Program-made: the position numbers and the translations under genes
In this document: one piece after another, positions 14,499-22,434 of the stretch
Position numbering within the stretch: position 1 is the first letter of the stretch
Layout: every line of letters starts with the position of its first letter
From: Acidimicrobiales bacterium
GTDB taxonomy: Bacteria; Actinomycetota; Acidimicrobiia; Acidimicrobiales; Aldehydirespiratoraceae
DNA length: 40,781 nt
Direction of reading: 5' to 3'
Assembly: GCA_029263195.1 (NCBI GenBank)
Contig: JAJCXX010000095.1
Location: 1 to 40,781 of the forward strand
The notes under the pieces: generated by a model
What the model was told of the DNA's origin: nothing
The model's database searches: none
Seen by the model: the letters and a program-made list of their open reading frames with translations, nothing else

Positions 14499-16580
14499 AT
14501 GTCTTGGCTCAGAAAACTCGATTTCGGGCGGTTGTCGATCCTCGCAGTACTCCTGATCGGTGCCGTCGCCTTCATCACGAAGGATCAGTGGGATTGGCTG
14601 TTGGCTGATGGCTCTGTGAAGTCGACCGGCGTAACGGCGCCGACCATCGACGATGTCGACCAGCAGACCGAGGACCTCTACAGGATCTCCAACCGATCGA
14701 CTGCCACCTACACGGTTGAGGAGAAGGTCGCGGGTTCATCACGGACCACGTCGGGCCTCACCACTGCCTTGGCCGGCGACATCGTGGTCGATCTGGTTGA
14801 TCCGGCTGCGAGCAGGGTGGGTTTGATCGTCGTCAACGTGGAGATGTTCGAATCTGATTCGAATCTTCGCGACAAGCGCATTCGTCACGACTTCCTGGAG
14901 TCGACCAAGTTTCCGTTCGCTCGCTTCGCGACGACCTCTCTCGACGGCCTACCTGACGAGATTGTCGAGGGTGTGGCGTATTCGTTGACCATCACCGGCG
15001 ACCTCACTGTGAAGGAGACCACGGCCCCTGTGTCGTTCACCGGCCCGGTGAACGTCAGCGGTGGTGTCTTGACCGCTGAAATGACCGCGGAGATCCTGAT
15101 GTCGGAGTTCGATGTGGGGCCGATCAGCATCGCCGGATTGGTTAACACCTCCGATGAGTTGACGCTCGGGCTGAACCTCGTGGCCGATCGTGTCGCACCT
15201 GGTTCCGCTGCCGACGAACCGGAGGCGTTCGATCCGGTGGCAGCGGTGCCGCCGGGCGGGGAGTTTGCTGCCACGGTGATGCCGATTCTCGAGAAGAGCT
15301 GCGTGTCGTGTCACACATCGGGTGCCTCCGGGTCCAGCACCTTCCTGCTCGACACGGCGGCGCACGCGTCCGAAGTCGCCGAAGACATCGCTCTGGTCAC
15401 CGAAGCGCGCTACATGCCTCCGTGGACCGCCAGCGACCGGAGCCTCGAGTTCTCTCACGACTGGTCGCTAGATGATGACGAACTTGCCACGTTGGCGGGC
15501 TGGGCCTCAGCCGGCGGTGGCCTCGATGTTGCCCCCGACACCAAGCTGGTAGCCGATCCGACCAAAGTGCGAACGGTCCAACGTGATGTCGTGTCGAGGG
15601 CCGAGCCCTACGTCGGCGACCTGGCACAGCAGGACGACTATCGGTGCCAGGTATTCGAGGTTGGCGACGTCTCCACCGACCGTTTCATCAAGGCATTCAC
15701 GTTCGAGGCAGACAAGGTTGCGGTGGTCCACCACGCGGTCACCTTCGCGGCGCCGGGATCATCCCGACTCAGTGCCGAGGTGCTCGAATTGCAGGACGAT
15801 GCTCCGGGATGGGCGTGTTTCGGATTGTCGAGCGTTCGTGACGCCACCCAAATTGCGGCTTGGGCTCCGGGAATGCAGCCGACCGAGTTCCCCGAGGGTT
15901 CGGCAATCCACCTCGATCCGGACGGCTTCCTGATCGTGCAGATCCATTACCACTACGACGACGACGTTCCGGCGGACCAATCCGCGATGGTTGTCGATCT
16001 GGCGTCAGATGACGAGATCGCGAATGCCGGCGGCTCCCTGGCCCCTGTCGATTTCCTGCTCTACCTGGCTCCAGCCGAGATTCCCTGCACCGCCGATCAG
16101 ACCGGACCGTTGTGTGACCGATCAGTATTGATGGCGGAATTGGAGGAGCAATACGGTGAGTTCGCCGTCCGTATCCCCGACGGGTTGTTGTTCTTGTGCG
16201 GACAAAGCCTCGATCAGTACATCGACGACACCGACGGTGTGGTCACGTCGACCTGCGACCACGGCGTCGGAAATCCCGGGAGGATCGTCTCGGTGTGGGG
16301 GCACATGCACGAGATCGGCGTGTCGTTCACGATGACCCTCAATCCGGATACCCCGGACGAGCAGGTTCTGCTCGACATTCCGACGTGGAGTTTCGAGTGG
16401 CAGTTGGATTACCAGCCGATCGACGACGTTGTGCTGACGGCATCGGACACTGTGCGTGTGTCGTGCACATGGGATCGGTCGCTCGGATTTCAGAACGAAC
16501 CTCGCTACATCACCTGGAACGAGGGCACTCTCGATGAAATGTGTTACTCCTCAATTGCGACGGTTCCGTCCGACGGCTGA
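14499..16580 (+). CDS. YceI - cytochrome c - PHM-like copper monooxygenase fusion
   Basis: A 693-aa exported protein of three modules. An N-terminal helix (11-27) anchors or exports it. Residues about 68-232 are YceI-like (AGDIVVDLVDPAASRV, RDKRIRHDFLESTKFPFARF, GDLTVKETTAPVSFTG), a lipocalin-like fold that binds isoprenoids. Residues about 255-345 form a small cytochrome c domain with C268-V-S-C271-H272 and Met306 (RYMPPW) as likely axial ligand. Residues about 355-690 resemble the peptidylglycine/dopamine beta-monooxygenase fold: His411-His412 (VHHAVTF), His483 (QIHYHY), His602 and His604 (WGHMHEIG) and Met681 (DEMCYSS) match the CuH (three His) and CuM (two His, one Met) sites of PHM. A heme electron donor fused to a two-copper hydroxylase beside the ccm genes is coherent. 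Substrate unknown. Confidence 0.85.
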   Translation: MSWLRKLDFGRLSILAVLLIGAVAFITKDQWDWLLADGSVKSTGVTAPTIDDVDQQTEDLYRISNRSTATYTVEEKVAGSSRTTSGLTTALAGDIVVDLVDPAASRVGLIVVNVEMFESDSNLRDKRIRHDFLESTKFPFARFATTSLDGLPDEIVEGVAYSLTITGDLTVKETTAPVSFTGPVNVSGGVLTAEMTAEILMSEFDVGPISIAGLVNTSDELTLGLNLVADRVAPGSAADEPEAFDPVAAVPPGGEFAATVMPILEKSCVSCHTSGASGSSTFLLDTAAHASEVAEDIALVTEARYMPPWTASDRSLEFSHDWSLDDDELATLAGWASAGGGLDVAPDTKLVADPTKVRTVQRDVVSRAEPYVGDLAQQDDYRCQVFEVGDVSTDRFIKAFTFEADKVAVVHHAVTFAAPGSSRLSAEVLELQDDAPGWACFGLSSVRDATQIAAWAPGMQPTEFPEGSAIHLDPDGFLIVQIHYHYDDDVPADQSAMVVDLASDDEIANAGGSLAPVDFLLYLAPAEIPCTADQTGPLCDRSVLMAELEEQYGEFAVRIPDGLLFLCGQSLDQYIDDTDGVVTSTCDHGVGNPGRIVSVWGHMHEIGVSFTMTLNPDTPDEQVLLDIPTWSFEWQLDYQPIDDVVLTASDTVRVSCTWDRSLGFQNEPRYITWNEGTLDEMCYSSIATVPSDG

Positions 16581-16673
16581 GACATGAGCCCGGGTGGGGT
16601 CATGGGTTCTCCCTCCTGTTGTCACTGATCGAACACAGTGGAAGAGGTCGGGCCCGCGTCGGGTTGCCACGCC

Positions 16674-17957
16674 ATGGCATACAAGAGGATCGTGCCCCTG
16701 TTCGTGGGTATCTCGTTGATAGCGGTTGCATGCGGGGGAGGTGGTTCCGACGTGCAGGCCATTGCCTCGGGGTCCGACGATCATCCGGAATCGTCCGGTG
16801 ATGGCGATTTCGGGGCGCAGAAGCCTGTGATCGAGGCGACGCTGCTCCCTGCTCTCGATCCTGATGCCGACTCCGATCCGTTTGAGGTCGATCAGATCGA
16901 GTCAACCCCCGTTGAGGAGGTTGATTCGGCGCTCCGCAACATCAACAACGTCAACTTCCCGGACCCCCTGATCTCCCCCGAGGAAGTTCGTTCCGGTGGA
17001 CCTCCTCCGGACGGGATACCGCCGATCGATGAGCCGAAGTTCCAGACCGCCGATTCCGTCGACTGGCTCAGCAATGTGGAGCCTGTGTTGTCGGTGGAGG
17101 TCAACGGAGAGGTGAGGGCCTACCCGATCCAGGTGATGACCTGGCACGAGATCGTCAACGACACGATCGGCGGCGTGCCGGTGACTATCTCCTACTGTCC
17201 GCTCTGCAATTCGGCTCTCGCCTACGACCGACGAGTTGGTGACAGGATCTTCGATTTCGGTACGTCGGGCAATCTGTTCAATTCGTCTCTGGTGATGTAC
17301 GACCGTCAGACGGAGAGCCTCTGGACCCATTTCGACGGGCGGGCTGTGATCGGTGTTCTCACCGGTGAGCAGCTGATCACCCTGCCGGTGGCGACGACAT
17401 CGTGGCAGAGCTTCCGTGACGCCCATCCTGACTCGCTGGTTCTGAGCAAGGACACCGGGTTCCGTCGTGACTACGGAAGGAATCCCTATCCCGGCTACGA
17501 CGATGTCAACACGAACCCCTTCCTCTTCGGCGGGTCGGTCGACGGTCGTCTGGCCGCCAAGGCTCGAGTTCTCGTGGTCCGCAGTGTCGATGGTCCGGCC
17601 GTCGCCTTGCCGCTCGAGTCGCTCTTCGAGCAACTGGTGGTTCCGTTCACGGCCCAAGGGCGTGAGGTGGTCGCAGTTCTCCAGCGGGGAACCGCCACGG
17701 CACTTGATGAGTCCGATCTTGCCAGCGGCTACGACCAGGGAGCCACCGCCGTGTTCGCGGCCGAGTTCGAGGGTGAACAACTCGACCTGGCTTCCGTCTC
17801 CGACGGGTTTCTCGACAACTCGAGCGGAGTGACCTTCGACATTTTCGGAGTGGCCACTGACGGCTCCGGGATGCGTCTGGAAGTGATCGAGCATCTCGAC
17901 ACGTTCTGGTTCGCCATCGGCGCCTTCGAACCCGATACCGAGGTGATCGGGCTCTAG
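16674..17957 (+). CDS. DUF3179 domain lipoprotein
   Basis: A 427-aa exported lipoprotein. The signal peptide ends in LIAVAC with Cys20 as the lipid site, followed by a Gly/Ser/Asp-rich linker. The DUF3179 domain runs from about 115 to 380: AYPIQVMTWHEIVNDTIGG, then TISYCPLCNSALAYDR with C175 and C178, then FGTSGNLFNSSLVMYDRQTESLW. The C-P-L-C pair and the nearby His158 would suit metal or heme binding, but the family's function is not established. ATG 16674 gives a normal signal peptide; an upstream in-frame GTG at 16638 adds 12 polar residues. The gene follows the copper monooxygenase after 93 bp in the same direction, so a shared role in extracytoplasmic redox is plausible. Confidence 0.85.
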   Translation: MAYKRIVPLFVGISLIAVACGGGGSDVQAIASGSDDHPESSGDGDFGAQKPVIEATLLPALDPDADSDPFEVDQIESTPVEEVDSALRNINNVNFPDPLISPEEVRSGGPPPDGIPPIDEPKFQTADSVDWLSNVEPVLSVEVNGEVRAYPIQVMTWHEIVNDTIGGVPVTISYCPLCNSALAYDRRVGDRIFDFGTSGNLFNSSLVMYDRQTESLWTHFDGRAVIGVLTGEQLITLPVATTSWQSFRDAHPDSLVLSKDTGFRRDYGRNPYPGYDDVNTNPFLFGGSVDGRLAAKARVLVVRSVDGPAVALPLESLFEQLVVPFTAQGREVVAVLQRGTATALDESDLASGYDQGATAVFAAEFEGEQLDLASVSDGFLDNSSGVTFDIFGVATDGSGMRLEVIEHLDTFWFAIGAFEPDTEVIGL

Positions 17958-18030
17958 GGTCGGCGTCCGGCGTCGGCGCTGAGTATTCACTGGGTGGAAC
18001 ACGAAGCGACCGTGGCGGGTTTCAGTTTCC

Positions 18031-18717
18031 ATGGCGAACACCTCCGACCGAACCGCCGACCTCGTTGAATGGCTGGCCAGCTCCCTGGGAAAGGGGAATT
18101 TGGCTCCACTTTCGTGCGACGATCTGGAGGAGCTCTCGAGTCACCTCACAGAGGTCTCGTATGCCGGTGGAACGCAGATCTACGAGCGCGATCAGCTTCC
18201 CGACCGCGTTCACATTCTGCGCTCGGGCACAGTCGAGTTGGCTCGCCAGTTCGGTGGCCGGCGAGTAGTCGTTCAACTGCTGCGCCCCGGCGCCGTGTTC
18301 GGCGACATCCCCTTGTTTCTTCGCACGGGAGAACCAACCGAAGCCCGTGCGGTCGAGGACAGTTTGGTGCTCGGAATCGATTCGCTCAAGCTGTTTGCCC
18401 TGCTCGGAGAACGTCCGAAGTTGGCACGGCGCTGGCTTGTCTCAGTGGCCGGAAGAATGTCGGAGATGCAGGACCGCGTCAGCGACCTGTTGGCCGGCAG
18501 CCTTGATCGTCAGGTTTCGTCTTGGCTGCTGCGAGAGGCCGGCAGCGATGGGGTATCGGTGAGCCAACAGACCCTCGCCCGCCTTCTCGGTGCCCGGCGA
18601 ACGAGCGTGAATCAGTCGCTGCGCCGTCTCGAGGAGAAGAAGTACATCGAGACCGGCTATCGCTACGTGTCGGTGCTCGACCCCGAGGCGCTGGCCGCAG
18701 TCATTGCCGGTCAGTGA
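18031..18717 (+). CDS. Crp/Fnr-family transcriptional regulator
   Basis: A 228-aa regulator. A cyclic-nucleotide-binding-type beta-barrel (about 25-140: DRVHILRSGTVELAR, LRPGAVFGDIPLFLRTGEPTEARAVEDS) is followed by a dimerisation helix and a winged helix-turn-helix (about 175-222: VSVSQQTLARLLGARRTSVNQSLRRLEEKKYI). The phosphate-binding cassette lacks the R-x-S/T arrangement of true cAMP binders, and there is no N-terminal Cys cluster of the Fnr type, so the signal is unknown. The 73-bp gap upstream shows no strong promoter. It may regulate the adjacent monooxygenase/DUF3179 genes; that is inference. It ends convergent with the SixA-like gene, overlapping by 17 bp. Confidence 0.88.
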   Translation: MANTSDRTADLVEWLASSLGKGNLAPLSCDDLEELSSHLTEVSYAGGTQIYERDQLPDRVHILRSGTVELARQFGGRRVVVQLLRPGAVFGDIPLFLRTGEPTEARAVEDSLVLGIDSLKLFALLGERPKLARRWLVSVAGRMSEMQDRVSDLLAGSLDRQVSSWLLREAGSDGVSVSQQTLARLLGARRTSVNQSLRRLEEKKYIETGYRYVSVLDPEALAAVIAGQ

Positions 18718-19180
18718 TCCAAGGACTCGGTTCGTAGCCGGCCCTCACGATGGCGTTGCCCTGCGTCTGAAGGCTCCACACCGACGCCTTCTCGCAGCCT
18801 CTGGGCCCGGTGAGCACCGCTCCCTCCCGCGCCAGAGCGGCGACAATGTCCGGTATGAGGTCGCCGTGGCTGCACATCACGAGGTCTCCGGGAACCGGAG
18901 CCTGTGATCGGACCAAATCAACCAGGTCGGACGGACGTGCGCCTTCGGTGAGTTCGGTGAAGGTCTCGATCTCGAGACCGTGAATCACCGCCAAGGGCTC
19001 GACGGTCTCAACGCAACGTGTGGCCACTGACGACCACACCGCCCTCACGGGATGCGAGGCGAAGAAACGGGACAATCCGTCGGCTTGCTGATGACCCGTC
19101 GTGTCGAGGTGTCGTCGTAGATCGTCGTCAGTGGATGCACGTCTGCCAGCGGAACCGTGGCGGACCAGGTGTATGGCCAT
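18701..19180 (-). CDS. SixA-like histidine phosphatase
   Basis: A 159-aa phosphoglycerate-mutase-fold phosphatase. The catalytic motif is LVR7-H8-G9, and the second His is H105 in MCSHGD. The short length and single domain resemble SixA phosphohistidine phosphatases. The ATG at 19180 is chosen because TATCAT lies 8 nt upstream and the first strand AIHLVRHG starts at once. It is 44 bp downstream of the SufR-like gene on the same strand, and its 3' end overlaps the crp-like gene by 17 bp. Target phosphoprotein unknown. Confidence 0.85.
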   Translation of the reverse strand: MAIHLVRHGSAGRRASTDDDLRRHLDTTGHQQADGLSRFFASHPVRAVWSSVATRCVETVEPLAVIHGLEIETFTELTEGARPSDLVDLVRSQAPVPGDLVMCSHGDLIPDIVAALAREGAVLTGPRGCEKASVWSLQTQGNAIVRAGYEPSPWITDRQ

Positions 19181-19188
19181 TCGTTGTG

Positions 19189-19194
19189 ATGATA
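19189..19194 (-). promoter_or_regulatory. -10 box TATCAT of the SixA-like gene
   Basis: Minus-strand TATCAT, 8 nt, then ATG (19180-19178), located in the gap after the SufR-like stop. Confidence 0.4.
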
Positions 19195-19224
19195 CGGATG
19201 ATCGTTCAACTCTGCCAACGAATG

Positions 19225-19971
19225 TCAGAGCGTCACGTGGGTTACGCAAATGTCGTCGCCATTGGGCTTCGACGAGGCCGTGTCGATGGTGGCGGGTCCG
19301 TACAGCTCGCTGAGGATTCCGCGAACCATTCCCCGGTCGACGGCACAGATGACCGGCGACTGGATGACGGCATCGCCGAACGGGCAGTTCTCCGAGATGA
19401 TCTGGGTCTCGCCGGCCGACTTCTCGGCTCGCGCCGCGAATCCATGGCTCGACATAGCGTCGGCGGCAGCATGCAGCGCTCCCCGAAATGATCGCTGCGA
19501 GGCGGCGGAGTCCATCGAATCGGTCATGGCTCTTCCGTACTCGAGGCCGACCTCTTCGGCCATCTGCTCGGCCGCTTCGGGCGGAAGCATGGCCAGGGCA
19601 CGGCCGAGCAACGACACGAGAATGTCGTCGTGACGCACCGATACTTCGAGGCGAACCTCGGGCTGAGATGCGCTGTACCGCTTGGATGGCCGCCCGGCTC
19701 CACCGGTGGGCTTCGACATCTCGACTTCGAGATAGCCGCCCGATGCCAACTTGTCGAGGTGGTGGCGAGCAACGTTGGCGTGAAGATCGAAGGTCTCAGC
19801 GGCCTGGGTCGCGGTGATTCCGCTGGGGTGTTCGTGAGTGAGAAGGTAGATCTTTCGGCGGGTGGGGTCCCCAAAGGCAGACGTGATAGCGGTCACGGCC
19901 GAGGCGAACTCGGCATGGCTGAGATTCGCCGGTTCGGTAGGCCCGGACGGGTTGGGGGAGGACTGATCCAC
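19225..19971 (-). CDS. SufR-like winged-helix regulator with C-terminal cysteines
   Basis: A 248-aa regulator. The N-terminal ArsR-type winged helix (about 20-95) shows FGDPTRRKIYLLTHEHPSG, ATQAAETFDLHANVARHHLDKL and SGGYLEV, then GRPSKRY. The C-terminal domain ends with C196-P-F-G, C209 (exactly 12 residues between) and C242 in NGDDICVTHV, the layout of SufR-type Fe-S sensing repressors, although one of the four expected cysteines is not visible. The GTG at 19971 is supported by a TACAAT -10 box 6 nt upstream. It is divergent from mrp, an Fe-S cluster carrier, with 72 bp between, containing a palindrome abutting its own -10 box. This suggests an Fe-S-responsive repressor of mrp and itself (inference). 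Confidence 0.78.
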   Translation of the reverse strand: MDQSSPNPSGPTEPANLSHAEFASAVTAITSAFGDPTRRKIYLLTHEHPSGITATQAAETFDLHANVARHHLDKLASGGYLEVEMSKPTGGAGRPSKRYSASQPEVRLEVSVRHDDILVSLLGRALAMLPPEAAEQMAEEVGLEYGRAMTDSMDSAASQRSFRGALHAAADAMSSHGFAARAEKSAGETQIISENCPFGDAVIQSPVICAVDRGMVRGILSELYGPATIDTASSKPNGDDICVTHVTL

Positions 19972-19977
19972 GGCGGT

Positions 19978-19983
19978 ATTGTA
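19978..19983 (-). promoter_or_regulatory. -10 box TACAAT of the SufR-like gene
   Basis: Minus-strand TACAAT, 6 nt, then GTG (19971-19969). The palindrome at 19984-19997 begins directly next to it, inside the -35/-10 spacer. Confidence 0.55.
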
Positions 19984-19997
19984 CCTATGGCCGTAGG
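19984..19997. promoter_or_regulatory. candidate operator palindrome between sufR-like and mrp
   Basis: CCTATGG-CCGTAGG is a 14-bp palindrome with one mismatched pair. It lies between the divergent starts and abuts the -10 box of the regulator gene, the place expected for an autoregulated repressor site. The sequence is seen directly; binding by the SufR-like protein is inference. Confidence 0.5.
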
Positions 19998-20043
19998 GGA
20001 AATCCCGACGGCGACAATCTCCCCCCCCAACCCGGAGCGTTCC

Positions 20044-21183
20044 ATGCCCGTGACCGAGTCTGAACTGCTCGACGTTCTCCGCAGCGTCGTCGACCTCGAA
20101 TTTCGACGCAACATCGTCGACCTCGGGATGGTCAGAGGAGTTTCGATCACCGGGGATCAAGTCGAGATCGGGCTCGATCTCGTGGTTGAGGGCCACCCCC
20201 GTGCCAACGAACTTCAGGAGTCGGTCATCGATGTGGTGTCAGCCATGCCGGGGGTATCGATAGTCACGTTCGATGTGGGCGTCATGAACGATGCACAGCG
20301 CTCGGAGGTCAAAGAGAAACTGATCGGCGATCCGGCGGCAACCGCCGGCACGCAGCCTGCGTCCGGTCACGCCGAGGGACGCGCCATACCGTTCGCTTCC
20401 TCGACCAACCGGACCCGAACCCTGCTCATCGCCTCCGGAAAGGGCGGCGTCGGCAAGTCCTCCGTCACTACCAACCTGGCGATTGCGCTGGCCCGGACGG
20501 GCGCCTCGGTCGCCGTGGTCGACGCCGACGTGTGGGGCTTCTCAGTCCCGCGAATGCTCGGAGTCGAGCATGGCCCGACCGTGGTCGACGACATGATCAT
20601 CCCTCCAGAGGCGCACGGCGTGAGATGCATCTCGATGGGCTTCTTTGCTCGTGAAGACCAGCCGGTGATGTGGCGCGGTCCGATGCTGCACAAGGCACTC
20701 GAGCAGTTCCTCACCGACGTGTTCTGGGACGACCCCGACTATCTCCTCATAGATCTTCCACCCGGCACCGGCGACATTTCCTTGTCGTTGGCCCAGTTCC
20801 TTCCACGAGCCGAGGCCTACGTCGTCACCACTCCGAATCCGGCAGCCCAGACCGTGGCCCAGCGATCTGCATTCATGTTTCAGCAGGTCAAGATCGACGT
20901 CAGGGGAGTGATCGAGAACATGGCTTGGTTCACCGGCGACGACGGGAAGCGCTACGAGCTGTTCGGAGCTGGTGGCGGCGCCGATCTCGCCGAGAAACTG
21001 GGCGTGGAACTGATCACTCAGATCCCGATGCAGGTGTCGGTACGGGAAGGTTCCGACTCCGGTCACCCTGCCATGGCCGAGGATCCTGACTCGGAGGCGT
21101 CGATTGCCTTCGCCCAGATGGCAGAGTGGGTTGCCGATCACGCCCCAACCAAGCGTGGTCATCCCGAGCTCAAGCTCATCTGA
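20044..21183 (+). CDS. mrp: Mrp/NBP35-type Fe-S cluster carrier ATPase
   Basis: A 379-aa Mrp protein. An N-terminal DUF59 (MIP18-like) domain (1-90: ESELLDVLRSVVDLEFRRNIVDLGMVRGV) is followed by a ParA/MinD-like ATPase with deviant Walker A S131-G-K-G-G-V-G-K-S-S140, DADVWGFS, and DYLLIDLPPGTGD. The C-terminal position where many Mrp proteins have C-x-x-C (before ELFGAGGG) reads WFTGDDGKRY, without cysteines, as I recall for other actinobacterial Mrp. ATG 20044 has GGAG 6 nt upstream; an in-frame ATG at 19987 would start within the operator. A run of eight C lies at 20021-20028 in the leader. It is divergent from the SufR-like gene. Confidence 0.92.
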   Translation: MPVTESELLDVLRSVVDLEFRRNIVDLGMVRGVSITGDQVEIGLDLVVEGHPRANELQESVIDVVSAMPGVSIVTFDVGVMNDAQRSEVKEKLIGDPAATAGTQPASGHAEGRAIPFASSTNRTRTLLIASGKGGVGKSSVTTNLAIALARTGASVAVVDADVWGFSVPRMLGVEHGPTVVDDMIIPPEAHGVRCISMGFFAREDQPVMWRGPMLHKALEQFLTDVFWDDPDYLLIDLPPGTGDISLSLAQFLPRAEAYVVTTPNPAAQTVAQRSAFMFQQVKIDVRGVIENMAWFTGDDGKRYELFGAGGGADLAEKLGVELITQIPMQVSVREGSDSGHPAMAEDPDSEASIAFAQMAEWVADHAPTKRGHPELKLI

Positions 21184-21230
21184 TATCACTTCCGGCGCGC
21201 TTCGAGGCGCCGATTAATCGAGGAGACCCA

Positions 21231-21461
21231 GTGGACATCCGAATCGGTGTGACCGACAACCCCCGAGAAATCAACCTGGATCTGGCAGCCGACACCAATC
21301 GTGAAGAGGTGAAGGCTTCGGTCAGGGCCGCGGTCGACGGCTCCTCCGACGCCTTGTGGTTCACCGACGACAAGGGTCGTGAGGTGGTGGTGCCGTCATC
21401 GCGCATCGCCTACGTGGAGATAGGTCCCGACGGCGACAACAATCCGATCGGCTTCGGCTGA
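21231..21461 (+). CDS. DUF3107 small protein
   Basis: A 76-aa protein of the actinobacterial DUF3107 family: DIRIGVTDNPREINLDL, then ALWFTDDKGREVVVPSSRIAYVEIG, a compact alpha/beta sequence. Function is not known. The GTG at 21231 has a good AGGAGA Shine-Dalgarno 4-9 nt upstream. It sits between mrp (47 bp upstream) and the ArsA-like gene. Confidence 0.85.
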   Translation: MDIRIGVTDNPREINLDLAADTNREEVKASVRAAVDGSSDALWFTDDKGREVVVPSSRIAYVEIGPDGDNNPIGFG

Positions 21462-21486
21462 CATAAAGGTCCGGTGGGGGCCGATC

Positions 21487-22434
21487 GTGTCGACGCCGCT
21501 CGGCCTGCTCGACCGACGCCTGCTGATCGTCACTGGAAAGGGTGGCGTCGGGAAGTCCACCGTTTCGGCTGCTCTTGCGGAGTGCGCTGCGGCTCGTGGT
21601 CGCCGAACGCTTGTCTGCGAGCTCGACGCCAAGGGGGACCTGGCTCGGATTCTCGGTACTGATCCGGTCGACTACTCGGGCCGCGAAGTCAGACCTGATC
21701 TGGTCGCCATGACCATGGATACCGAACAGTCATTGGCGGAGTACCTCAAGGTCCAGGTCAAGATCCCCTTCCTTGGCCGAATCGGGCCTTTGGCACGCGT
21801 GCTCGAGTTTGTCGCCACTGCGGCGCCGGGAGTACGTGAGATCCTCACCATCGGGAAGCTCGCGTGGGAAGCCAGAGAGAGCGACTACGACCTGGTGATC
21901 GCCGACGCGACTGCTACCGGCCACATCGTCGGTCAACTCTCGTCGCCCGCGGCGATCCGAGACCTCGTCCGGCTGGGAATGATTCGTCATCAACTCGACT
22001 GGATGCTCGAACTCCTGGAGGACCCCTCCAAGACCTCGGCGATCGTGGTTGCCACTCCCGAAGAGATGCCGGTGGTGGAGACGATGGAACTTGTGGGCCG
22101 GGTCAGAGACGACACACACATCGATGTGGGGGCCGCAGTGGTCAACCGAGTTCTCCCGGCCCCGTTCACCGCAGCCGAGCGGCCGGTCTTCGACACCCTC
22201 GCCGCGATTGCTCCTGAAGAGGATTGCAGTCCGCCCGGTTTCTTCTCCGCAGTCGAGGCGACCACACACGCTCTGCGCCGCCGTGAGGTCGGGTCCAGTC
22301 ACCTGCGTCGACTTCGCGAAGGTCTTCCGAAGGGGTTGCCGGTCCTGTTGTTGCCGGAGATCTTCGATGCGGCCGCTACCCATGGTGGGATCGACTTGAT
22401 AGCCGCCGCCCTCGCCGCCGAGGCGAACTGGTGA
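21487..22434 (+). CDS. ArsA/Get3-like ATPase, first of pair
   Basis: A 315-aa deviant-Walker P-loop ATPase: T-G17-K-G-G-V-G-K-S-T24 with the lysine pair of the ArsA/Get3/MinD class, then LVCELDAKGDLARILG (where canonical ArsA has V-D-P), and DLVIADATATGH as switch II. It resembles mycobacterial Rv3679, one half of a heterodimeric ArsA-like pair. No arsenite-binding cysteine cluster is seen, so arsenite transport is unlikely. The GTG at 21487 has a G-rich Shine-Dalgarno (GTGGGGG). It overlaps the second ATPase gene by 4 bp, consistent with a heterodimer. Confidence 0.85.
   Translation: MSTPLGLLDRRLLIVTGKGGVGKSTVSAALAECAAARGRRTLVCELDAKGDLARILGTDPVDYSGREVRPDLVAMTMDTEQSLAEYLKVQVKIPFLGRIGPLARVLEFVATAAPGVREILTIGKLAWEARESDYDLVIADATATGHIVGQLSSPAAIRDLVRLGMIRHQLDWMLELLEDPSKTSAIVVATPEEMPVVETMELVGRVRDDTHIDVGAAVVNRVLPAPFTAAERPVFDTLAAIAPEEDCSPPGFFSAVEATTHALRRREVGSSHLRRLREGLPKGLPVLLLPEIFDAAATHGGIDLIAAALAAEANW

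Noticed and set aside
19987..21183. mrp starting at ATG 19987
   Set aside because: It would start inside the palindrome without a ribosome-binding site, while ATG 20044 has GGAG 6 nt upstream and begins at the DUF59 domain.
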